This document shows, one piece after another, positions 1-5,460 of a DNA stretch of 7,778 nucleotides. Made by a program: the position numbers and the translations under genes. Position 1 is the first letter of the stretch, and each line of letters starts with the position of its first letter. Source of the DNA: Pirellulales bacterium (GTDB taxonomy: Bacteria > Planctomycetota > Planctomycetia > Pirellulales > Thermoguttaceae). The stretch is taken from assembly GCA_030642635.1 (NCBI GenBank), contig DAOWNK010000150.1, forward strand, positions 1 through 7,778, given 5' to 3'. The notes below the pieces were generated by a model that saw only the letters and a program-made list of their open reading frames with translations, was not told the DNA's origin and did no database searches.

Positions 1-1447
1 CCGAGCCTTGCTCATACGGCAAGACGAGATTCTTCACTGCTTGCTCGCCCTCAATTTGGATAACCTGGCCCCTACGGTTTTCTGCATTGCCACCGGCCCA
101 ATAATTTTCGGAGAAGAGTAACTGTACCTTGTACCGTCCCTGGCTTACGGGCAGGCCGATCGTGGCCGCACTTGCACTGTCATAGAAAATGCTGTGCATC
201 ACCGCTTCCAGCGCGTCATCGTCGGTTGTGTCGCCGTATTCCGGCCTGGTCTCCCACGGATCACAGCTAATCGTCGAAGCGCTGAGCGTCGCACCGGCGC
301 TTTGACTGTTGGCATTACTTAGAAAAGTGACGCCACTGACCGTCTGGTCGCTCACACCGCCGACATTGAGTGCCCAGACAATATCGCCCGACAGGTCGAG
401 ATCATTGGGTCCATGAAATATCTCAAGCAGGCCGAAATGGACGACGGCCACGCGGATTGGCACGGAGGTTTTGGGACGAATTGCCCGAACGAACTGATAA
501 TCGTTGGCGTCGAGTCTGCTGATTTTGCCCGTTGCAGCGTCGAACCGCACAGACTGGCCCTTGCCCAGCCGTATCTTCCGCCGTATGCCGCCGATGGTCT
601 GTGCGGCCTCTACTTCGCCGGCGAACACGCACACCTGGTCACCGCCGTCTTTGTCAACCTGAACGCCGAACTCGGTGCCCAGGTCGACTACCGTTAGGTT
701 TGGCGTTTCGACGGTGAACCCTACGGCCTTTTTGGATACTTTTGCGGCGAGTTTACCGACATCCAGCCGGCAGGCATTGGGTTTTTCGACTGTAAACTCG
801 ACCGGACCTTCCAGGACAACCTTCGCCCCGTTGTAGTATGTGATCTCGACCAGCCCAGAGTCCAGTTTCAACTCTCGGCCGAGACCTAAGTGGGCGTAAC
901 GCAGCGGCGGCAGGTAGTTGTCCGACCAGCGGCAGTTGTGCAAGCCGGTAATTCGGGCGACGAACTTGAGCTTGCCGTCCACAGGCCGGAGGCCTGTGCC
1001 ACTGGCTGTGCTACTGGTGGTAGTGGTGCAGACGTGGTTAAAGCGGCTTCGCTCGTAGGTCGGCGCCGGCAAGATACTAAGTATCGAAATCATGCAGACC
1101 ATGAATATCGTTGCGGCCAGTATCGAGAGCGGCCCGGGCTGCGAGAAGTATTCGCGTGTCCATCGGACACCGTTGCCCAGGAAGCTGAGGATCGGCACCG
1201 CTTGCGGCCGGTCTGAGGGCACTGTGTCGGCCTCCGCTGCGATCAAGGCCGCCGGGTCGACCTTCGCAGGCGCCTGTGCCGCCAATTCCGCGTGCAGGTC
1301 CATGTACTCGATGTACGACTGCAACGCCGCATGGTCGTCCAGCAACAACCGCTCGAGTTGAACCAACTCGTCGAGGCTGATCATGCCGTTGCACAGGTCG
1401 CCGACCAGGTCGATCACGCTGGTGATATTATTGTTGTGATCGGTCAT
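1..1447 (-). CDS. FecR-domain membrane protein with malectin-like C-terminal domain, partial (runs off left edge)
   Basis: An uninterrupted reading frame of 482 codons starts at the ATG at 1447 and is still open at the window edge. Residues 8-58 are helical and resemble the N-terminal segment of FecR-type proteins (LDELVQLERLLLDDHA). Residues 106-127 form one hydrophobic membrane segment. Residues about 185-305 are a FecR domain, with a typical VVDLGTEFGVQV at 253-264 and VCVFAGEVEA following. Residues about 332-482 look malectin-like: ALNVGG at 359-364 and a GRYKVQLLFSENYW strand at 437-450. By family the N-terminus should be cytosolic and the sensor/carbohydrate-binding part periplasmic; this topology is inferred. 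The start overlaps the sigma-factor stop as ATGA, and GGAGG (1455-1459) lies 7 nt upstream, so translation is coupled. It probably modulates the upstream ECF sigma factor. Residues 148-156 (ASGTGLRPV) are encoded by a palindromic repeat found twice elsewhere in the window. The real C-terminus is not visible. Confidence 0.87.
   Translation of the reverse strand, partial: MTDHNNNITSVIDLVGDLCNGMISLDELVQLERLLLDDHAALQSYIEYMDLHAELAAQAPAKVDPAALIAAEADTVPSDRPQAVPILSFLGNGVRWTREYFSQPGPLSILAATIFMVCMISILSILPAPTYERSRFNHVCTTTTSSTASGTGLRPVDGKLKFVARITGLHNCRWSDNYLPPLRYAHLGLGRELKLDSGLVEITYYNGAKVVLEGPVEFTVEKPNACRLDVGKLAAKVSKKAVGFTVETPNLTVVDLGTEFGVQVDKDGGDQVCVFAGEVEAAQTIGGIRRKIRLGKGQSVRFDAATGKISRLDANDYQFVRAIRPKTSVPIRVAVVHFGLLEIFHGPNDLDLSGDIVWALNVGGVSDQTVSGVTFLSNANSQSAGATLSASTISCDPWETRPEYGDTTDDDALEAVMHSIFYDSASAATIGLPVSQGRYKVQLLFSENYWAGGNAENRRGQVIQIEGEQAVKNLVLPYEQGS
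980..1004 (-). repeat. REP-like palindrome, family 1, copy inside the FecR gene
   Basis: A 25-bp unit made of an 8-bp perfect stem (CACAGGCC/GGCCTGTG) with a 3-nt loop, followed on the plus strand by CCACTG. It matches the copy at 6958-6982 at 21 of 25 positions. The four differences fall at unit positions 4, 8, 12 and 16, which are exactly two paired positions of the stem, so both copies form the same hairpin. On the minus strand it begins CAGTGG, as do the other copies. It lies in frame in the FecR gene just after the membrane segment and encodes ASGTGLRPV. Confidence 0.8.
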
Positions 1448-2022
1448 TGCCCTTCCTCCAGCCGCAGTGTGCGATCAATGCACTCGAACAGTGTCGTGCG
1501 GATGCGTTTCAGCGCTTTATAGACCGTATTTACCGGCCGGCCCATCTGCTCGGCCGCCTGCTTGATCGTCGTAGATTGTTCGTAACACCGTCGGACCAAC
1601 TCACGATCACTATCGGAGAGTTTTCCCAGGCATTTGGCCAACACCTGCCGCCGTGTCTCCAGCAACTCCCAGTTTTCAGTCCGGGCGACTGCAATCCTCT
1701 CCAGCAACTGGTCGCTGAACTGCAGCCCTGCACGCGCACGCTCGCGGCGGAACTTACGCGCCTGGTTGTACGCAACGCCGCAAGCCCATTTGGCAAAATC
1801 GCCGTCCGGGCGAAACTCGTCGAACTTTCGCCACAGTACAAGGCTCGTCTCCTGCAACACGTCGTCGGCGTCGGCCGGGTTGGGCAACAACGTGAGCACA
1901 CACGCATATATCCGGTGATACGCCGCACCGAACATGCGCACGAACCGATCGGTGCGCGACAGAGCGTCCGTCACGTCCATCGCAGCCGAACCAAGCTCTT
2001 CGGGTGTATTCGTGCCCGCCAT
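1444..2022 (-). CDS. ECF-type RNA polymerase sigma factor (Rhodopirellula/Verrucomicrobium-type family)
   Basis: A 192-residue sigma-70 family protein with only regions 2 and 4, which directs RNA polymerase to a small regulon. Sigma-2 spans about residues 25-92: YHRIYACVLTLLPNPADADD, then VLQETSLVLWRKFDEF, the usual core-binding and -10-reading helices, and DFAKWACGVAYNQARKFRR. Sigma-4 spans about 135-182: LSDSDRELVRRCYEQSTTIK followed by QAAEQMGRPVNTVYKALKRI, a helix-turn-helix for -35 recognition. The length suits an ECF factor. The ATG at 2022 has no clear Shine-Dalgarno sequence; an upstream ATG near 2044 runs straight into a stop, so no longer in-frame start from there is possible. An internal ATG at residue 15 (MDVTDAL) is a possible alternative. 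The stop overlaps the FecR start by four bases, as expected for a sigma factor and its membrane regulator. No promoter is convincing in the upstream gap. Confidence 0.94.
   Translation of the reverse strand: MAGTNTPEELGSAAMDVTDALSRTDRFVRMFGAAYHRIYACVLTLLPNPADADDVLQETSLVLWRKFDEFRPDGDFAKWACGVAYNQARKFRRERARAGLQFSDQLLERIAVARTENWELLETRRQVLAKCLGKLSDSDRELVRRCYEQSTTIKQAAEQMGRPVNTVYKALKRIRTTLFECIDRTLRLEEGQ
1455..1459 (-). promoter_or_regulatory. Strong ribosome binding site for the FecR gene
   Basis: GGAGG on the minus strand, 7 nt before the FecR ATG and inside the last codons of the sigma-factor gene. Together with the ATGA stop/start overlap it fixes the FecR start codon and supports coupled translation of the pair. 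Confidence 0.8.
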
Positions 2023-2180
2023 AAGTGTGCAACCCGTGTGTCAGGCCATATCCTCTCTATCCATCTTACCCACACTGTATTGCGCGTTTCCAATAAAATT
2101 GGTATCGAAAATTTGGGAAAACGCATAGAAATCCCGAAAAAAGTCGGAATTGCGTGAGATCGTTCGGCAAGATGAGCCAT

Positions 2181-2288
2181 AAAGCCGCGACCGGTGGTCG
2201 CGCCAATGCCTCTGGTATACCCCACACGGTCAAAAAACCCGCAATTCTTGACCGTGCAGAGTATAGCGCGACCACCGGTCGCGGCTTT
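2181..2288. repeat. 108-bp inverted-repeat element between dnaB and the sigma gene
   Basis: Perfect 23-bp inverted repeats lie at 2181-2203 and 2266-2288. Each arm is itself a palindrome (stem CGCGACC/GGTCGCG with a 3-nt loop). Between them a second inverted repeat, CACGGTCAA at 2225-2233 against TTGACCGTG at 2248-2256, nests inside. The element starts 18 nt past the dnaB stop codon, so its hairpins could also end dnaB transcription, although no T-run follows on the minus strand. The rest of the 284-nt gap (2023-2306), including an A/T-rich stretch around 2085-2150, shows no ORF and no convincing promoter. Confidence 0.85.
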
Positions 2289-2306
2289 CTGTTTGAAGCA
2301 CTGACG

Positions 2307-3752
2307 TTAGAACTCTTCCGGCTCAAAGCTGTCGAACTCGTCGTACGGCTTCTGGGAGAGATTTTCGAAGCGGGTGTGTTTCTCGAACCAGGCGAGCTTG
2401 ACGATGCCGGTCGGTCCGTTGCGCTGCTTGGAGATGATCAACTCGCCTTGGCCCGCAACGCCGGACTCCTGGGCCTCCTCGCGGCTGTTGCAGTAATATT
2501 CCTCGCGGTGTATGAACATCACCACGTCGGCGTCCTGCTCGATAGCGCCGGACTCGCGCAGATGGCTCAGCCGCGGTCGGTGGCCCTCGCGGCCGGCCTC
2601 CGCCTGGCGGTTCAACTGCGCAAGGCACAAAACCGGTATCTGCAACTCCCTGGCAAGGCCCTTCAGCCGGCGGGCCATCTTGGCCACCTGCTCTTGACGC
2701 GGGTCGCGGGGATTGTCCGGCTCGATAAGCTGCAAATAGTCGATCACGACCAGCCCGAGCTTCTCCTTCCGCTTCAGGCGCCGGGCCGTAGCGGCAATCT
2801 CGGTAACGGTGCGGCTGGGCGTGTCGTCGACAAACAGCGGCGCCATGCTGAGCCTGGCCGACGCCTTGACCAGCGTCTGCCGATCCTCGCCCGAGATGAA
2901 CCCGCTGCGAAATTTCTTCGCGTCGATCCGGCCCTGCGAGCAGAGCATCCGCTGAGCCAACTCAAGTCGGGCCATCTCCAGGCTGACAAACAGCGTGGGT
3001 ACGTTGGAATCGATAGTGACGTACTCGGCGATGTTTGTAGCCAGCGCGGTTTTGCCCATGCTGGGCCGGGCGGCCAGAACGACGAACTCGGAATCGTGCA
3101 GCCCACCGGTCAGCGTGTCGAGGTCGTTAAACCCGGTCGGTATGCCCACGCCCTCGCCGTGTTCCAGCCGCGCGTCGATCCGATCGAACGCCTCGAGCAG
3201 CAGATCGTGGATGTTTACCACCTGGTCGGAGCTTCGCTGGTCGTGGAAGGCGAATATCTGCTCCTCCGCACGGCTGACCATCTCGCGTGTCTCGAGCGTC
3301 GGCTCGTATGCACTGCGGAGTATATCGGTGCTGGCGCGGATCAGCGCCCGCAGCGTGGCCTTCTCTCGGACGATCTCGGCGTAGTAGACGGCATTGGCCG
3401 CATAGGGGACCGATTGGGCCACCTCGCCCAGATATGCCGGCCCGCCGATCGCCTCCAGATCGCCCGCCTGCCGAAGCCGTTCGACCAACAAGGTAATGTC
3501 GATCCGCTTGCCCTCGTCGTGCATTGCCATCAGGTGTGCGTATAGCTTCTGATTGGCGTCGGCGTAGAAGTCGTCGGAACGCAAGATCAGCGCGACCTCG
3601 TCGCACATATCGGCGTCCAGCAGCAGACTGCCGAGCACCCCCCGCTCGGCCTCCAGGTTCTGCGGAGGAAGGCGATCGAGTATCTCGGAACTGACCCGAC
3701 CGGATTGGTGGGAAACGTCGGTACGCTCTATAACAGCCATGGCAACCATCAT
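2307..3752 (-). CDS. dnaB: Replicative DNA helicase DnaB
   Basis: The hexameric helicase that unwinds DNA at the replication fork, moving 5'-3' on the lagging-strand template and recruiting primase. From the ATG at 3752 the protein has 481 residues, close to the usual DnaB length. The N-terminal domain (about 25-130) begins LPPQNLEAERGVLGSLLLD. The C-terminal RecA-like domain holds GIPTGFNDLDTLTGGL (203-218), Walker A ARPSMGKTALATN (228-240), Walker B LGLVVIDYLQL (332-342), and the region QLNRQAEAGREGHRPRLSHL then RESGAIEQDADVVMFIHRE. No intein or frameshift is seen. The start is uncertain: in-frame candidates are TTG 3776 and ATGs at 3752, 3749 and 3740, none with a clear Shine-Dalgarno; the last gives MAVIERTDVS. 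The ferredoxin gene lies upstream on the same strand, separated by a repeat element in which any dnaB promoter would have to lie. A 463-codon antisense frame across it is a shadow. Confidence 0.97.
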   Translation of the reverse strand: MMVAMAVIERTDVSHQSGRVSSEILDRLPPQNLEAERGVLGSLLLDADMCDEVALILRSDDFYADANQKLYAHLMAMHDEGKRIDITLLVERLRQAGDLEAIGGPAYLGEVAQSVPYAANAVYYAEIVREKATLRALIRASTDILRSAYEPTLETREMVSRAEEQIFAFHDQRSSDQVVNIHDLLLEAFDRIDARLEHGEGVGIPTGFNDLDTLTGGLHDSEFVVLAARPSMGKTALATNIAEYVTIDSNVPTLFVSLEMARLELAQRMLCSQGRIDAKKFRSGFISGEDRQTLVKASARLSMAPLFVDDTPSRTVTEIAATARRLKRKEKLGLVVIDYLQLIEPDNPRDPRQEQVAKMARRLKGLARELQIPVLCLAQLNRQAEAGREGHRPRLSHLRESGAIEQDADVVMFIHREEYYCNSREEAQESGVAGQGELIISKQRNGPTGIVKLAWFEKHTRFENLSQKPYDEFDSFEPEEF

Positions 3753-3785
3753 AGAACGCAGCAGGCGAATTGACAACCACCGGTG

Positions 3786-3924
3786 CTAGCCCGCATTTCT
3801 CACCAACCCGGTACGTCCCAAAACAGTGTGCCACTGCTTCGCAGAAGCAGTGCGGGCGGCAACTCCAAACACTGCTTGCCTTTGCGGCAAGCAGTGGCAC
3901 ACCGTGGTGAGAAATGCGGGCTAG
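3786..3924. repeat. 139-bp MITE-like inverted-repeat element between the ferredoxin gene and dnaB
   Basis: Perfect 20-bp terminal inverted repeats occupy 3786-3805 and 3905-3924 (outer end CTAGCCCGC). Inside are two hairpins: 3832-3852 (9-bp stem CACTGCTTC/GAAGCAGTG, 3-nt loop) and 3870-3896 (11-bp stem CACTGCTTGCC/GGCAAGCAGTG, 5-nt loop). Their outer halves also form a 14-bp inverted repeat (3826-3839 with 3889-3902), so two alternative folds exist. There is no coding capacity. The right end provides the TAG stop codon of the ferredoxin gene. TA dinucleotides sit at both outer ends, which would fit insertion at TA by a Tc1/mariner/IS630-like transposase, but this is inference. Confidence 0.85.
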
Positions 3925-4094
3925 TCGAGCGTGATGGCCTCGACCGGGCAAGCGTCCACGCATGCACCGCAATCGCTGCACGTGTCCTCGTCGACCACGG
4001 CAACGTCATCCTTCATTTCGATGGCTTCCAGCGGGCACGAATCGACGCACGCTTCACAACCTGTGCATTTTTGGGAATCGACTACTGCCGGCAT
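3921..4094 (-). CDS. Small bacterial-type 2[4Fe-4S] ferredoxin
   Basis: A 57-residue electron carrier expected to hold two [4Fe-4S] clusters. Two cluster motifs are complete: C10-x2-C13-x2-C16-x3-C20-P and C39-x2-C42-x2-C45-x3-C49-P. The halves are internally similar (CxxCxxC-xxxCPxEAI twice), the classic duplicated clostridial-type fold. The protein is acidic and lacks a signal peptide, so it is probably cytosolic. The ATG at 4094 has AGGAG at 4102-4106, 7 nt upstream, which fixes the start. The TAG stop lies within the terminal repeat of the element at 3786-3924. A candidate promoter (4153-4180) and a Fur-box-like site (4241-4259) lie upstream. No partner oxidoreductase is adjacent, so the electron donor and acceptor are unknown. 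Confidence 0.95.
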   Translation of the reverse strand: MPAVVDSQKCTGCEACVDSCPLEAIEMKDDVAVVDEDTCSDCGACVDACPVEAITLD

Positions 4095-4101
4095 CGTGTA
4101 T

Positions 4102-4106
4102 CTCCT
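4102..4106 (-). promoter_or_regulatory. Ribosome binding site for the ferredoxin gene
   Basis: AGGAG on the minus strand, spaced 7 nt from the ATG at 4094. It is one of only two clear Shine-Dalgarno sequences in the window and supports calling this short gene. Confidence 0.75.
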
Positions 4107-4152
4107 GTAAGTGGTTTTGGTGGAACAAACAACCCTGTGTGTATAACGGACA

Positions 4153-4180
4153 AGCGTATTTAATCGTTTTTCGGCGTCAA
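4153..4180 (-). promoter_or_regulatory. Candidate sigma-70 promoter of the ferredoxin gene
   Basis: On the minus strand TTGACG (4175-4180; five of six bases of the -35 consensus) is followed after 16 bp by TACGCT (4153-4158; weak -10, keeps TA and the final T). Transcription would begin near 4146 and leave a leader of about 50 nt before the ferredoxin ATG. The poor -10 limits confidence. Confidence 0.4.
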
Positions 4181-4240
4181 GGGGTTTAATAGTAAATTGG
4201 AATTGTCAGTGGCGTGTTATTTTCCGGGCGGGTTTTAGAT

Positions 4241-4259
4241 ATTGAGAATCATTTGCAAC
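4241..4259. promoter_or_regulatory. Fur-box-like operator
   Basis: The 15-mer TGAGAATCATTTGCA (4243-4257) matches the 7-1-7 Fur consensus TGATAATnATTATCA at 11 of 14 defined positions, and the flanks extend an imperfect dyad (TTG...CAA). It lies about 150 bp upstream of the ferredoxin ATG and about 60 bp upstream of the candidate -35, in the gap after the endonuclease V fusion gene. That is farther upstream than a simple repressor site usually is, so it could serve an undetected promoter or be chance in an A/T-rich stretch. Confidence 0.4.
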
Positions 4260-4283
4260 TGCGCGCCGCTTGCGGCTTCGCAG
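4259..4283 (-). terminator. Hairpin after the endonuclease V fusion gene, possible terminator
   Basis: An interrupted 9-bp hairpin: CTGCG (4259-4263) pairs with CGCAG (4279-4283), and GCCG (4265-4268) pairs with CGGC (4273-4276) around a CTTG loop. It begins about 20 nt past the fusion gene's stop codon on the minus strand. No T-run follows, so it is not a canonical intrinsic terminator. It abuts the Fur-box-like site. Confidence 0.3.
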
Positions 4284-4304
4284 CAGTTTCAATAGTTCCA
4301 AATT

Positions 4305-5297
4305 TTACACGGACCGCCTACCTCCTACCTCCCGGCTGATACGGTCGGCCCAATAAAGCGGCTCGGGCAGACGCCGGCCGCACATCAGCAGCCGGACAAG
4401 CCGCTCGGCATACGCAAGATCGACGCGATGGCCCGGCGAGATGAATATCGGACGCCGACTGTCGGACGTCGCTCGCAGCGCCACGCCCGCCGGGCGATCT
4501 CCATGCAACACTGGCCGCGATTCCGCCGGCAGCATCCCCTCGACATCAACCTGCCCACACAGGAGTTTCTTGGTGACTCCAATTGTCGGCATCGAGGCAA
4601 CCACCCCAAGGTGCGTCGCCACGCCGACTCGCCTTGGGTGCAGTATCCCGGTTCCGTCGACCAGCACCACCTCCGAAAGCCGCCCGGACAGTTCGACCTC
4701 TTCGAGCAACTCCAGCAGGATGGGCAACTCGCGGAACGTCAGGTAAGTGCTGATGTAAGGGAACACAATGCGGCGGCGGACGGCCGTCGACCAGACGAGC
4801 CGGCCGGTTGACGTTTCGACCAGTGCGTATGCCGCCGTGCCTTCGTTCGGGCTTTGATACGAGACGTCGACACCGCCGACCAGTTTGGGAATTCGGGTTC
4901 GACGCCGCAGCAATACCTTCTTCAGTATATCCTGTTGCACCCGGCGCAGCTTCTCCAACGGCCGGCCGCAGTCGAGCCGGTCGCAGCCGTATCGGTCCAG
5001 ATCGACGAGATTTCCTGGCGCCTCGACACCCTCGTCGGCCAATAGTCGCGCCTTGGCAGCTTCCGTGCCGCCGATATACGCACCGAGCTTTCCACCGGCA
5101 CGAACCAGGCGATGGCACGGGCAGCCGGGGTGATGGTCGTGGTGCACGGCAAAGTGTCCGACCCACAGTGCGGCCTTCTCGCTTCCCAATGCACGGGCCA
5201 TCGCACCGCAGGTGGTCACCCTGCCGGCCGGCACCTGGGCAAGCAACTCGTGCCAGAGTGACGCCAGATCGGGGATTTCGCAGAACGGTTTGGACAT
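4305..5297 (-). CDS. O6-alkylguanine-DNA alkyltransferase-like / endonuclease V fusion protein
   Basis: A 330-residue DNA repair fusion. Residues about 10-92 are the DNA-binding and active-site domain of the MGMT/Ogt family, with PCHR at 60-63 (acceptor Cys61), His62 and Glu89 in place, but without the family's N-terminal domain. Residues about 112-325 are endonuclease V, which nicks DNA next to deaminated bases such as hypoxanthine: VGGVDVSY (Asp144), PYISTYLTFRE (Glu190), DGTGILHPRR (Asp214, His220), TIGVTKKLLCG (Lys243) and GHRVDL (Asp293). All expected metal-binding acidic residues are present. The start at 5297 (MSKPFCEIPDL) is preferred; the in-frame ATG at 5372 would add 25 residues encoded partly by a repeat. 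A fused alkyltransferase-endonuclease V is established in the archaeon Ferroplasma acidarmanus. Three alkyltransferase DNA-contact residues are replaced here (see findings). It diverges from the lipoprotein gene and has no repair-gene neighbour. The C-terminal half corresponds to nfi. Confidence 0.94.
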   Translation of the reverse strand: MSKPFCEIPDLASLWHELLAQVPAGRVTTCGAMARALGSEKAALWVGHFAVHHDHHPGCPCHRLVRAGGKLGAYIGGTEAAKARLLADEGVEAPGNLVDLDRYGCDRLDCGRPLEKLRRVQQDILKKVLLRRRTRIPKLVGGVDVSYQSPNEGTAAYALVETSTGRLVWSTAVRRRIVFPYISTYLTFRELPILLELLEEVELSGRLSEVVLVDGTGILHPRRVGVATHLGVVASMPTIGVTKKLLCGQVDVEGMLPAESRPVLHGDRPAGVALRATSDSRRPIFISPGHRVDLAYAERLVRLLMCGRRLPEPLYWADRISREVGGRRSV

Positions 5298-5304
5298 ATT
5301 GCAA

Positions 5305-5333
5305 TCGACCTGTAAGTCAATGTTGTGTAGAAT
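5305..5333 (+). promoter_or_regulatory. Weak candidate promoter for the lipoprotein gene
   Basis: TCGACC (5305-5310, four of six -35 bases), then 17 bp, then TAGAAT (5328-5333, five of six -10 bases). A transcript starting near 5340 would carry the whole 5365-5442 inverted repeat in its leader. It lies in the 163-nt divergent gap between the repair fusion and the lipoprotein gene. Confidence 0.3.
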
Positions 5334-5364
5334 TATGCGTCCTATGCTTCCTACAATAGGAGAT

Positions 5365-5442
5365 GAAACCACTGATGAACACGGATGAACACAGATTGTT
5401 TATGTAGTGAATCCGTGTTTATCTGTGTTCATCAGTGGTTTC
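5365..5442. repeat. Inverted repeat of the GATGAACACGGAT type upstream of the lipoprotein gene
   Basis: Two 33-bp arms at 5365-5397 and 5410-5442 are inverted copies with 30 of 33 positions matching around a 12-nt loop. Each arm begins GAAACCACTGATGAACAC and contains two tandem units of about 10 bp (GATGAACACG, then GATGAACACA). This sequence type is familiar to me as a repeat widely scattered in planctomycete and some other genomes, recalled without a search. It fills most of the divergent intergenic region and ends 18 nt before the lipoprotein ATG. Confidence 0.88.
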
Positions 5443-5460
5443 CTTCAATGAGTTTCAGTT

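Noticed and set aside
2095..2150. A/T-rich stretch with a TTTTTT run as a terminator for dnaB
   Set aside because: The only dyad around it (CCGA/TCGG) is four base pairs with the T-run in the loop rather than after the stem.
1447..2157. 236-codon plus-strand frame antisense to the sigma factor
   Set aside because: The opposite strand encodes complete sigma-2 and sigma-4 regions with a coupled partner gene; this frame is a shadow.
2154..3545. 463-codon plus-strand open frame antisense to dnaB
   Set aside because: It lies opposite a well-conserved DnaB with all motifs, has no recognisable domain, and arises from the GC-biased codon pattern of the real gene.
2023..4304. CRISPR array suggested by repeated palindromes
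   Set aside because: The repeats are inverted pairs of different families without regular direct spacing or unique spacers, and no cas gene is present.
5298..5372. 25-residue N-terminal extension of the repair fusion from the ATG at 5372
   Set aside because: The extension begins inside the inverted repeat and has no family similarity; the alkyltransferase domain starts naturally after the ATG at 5297.
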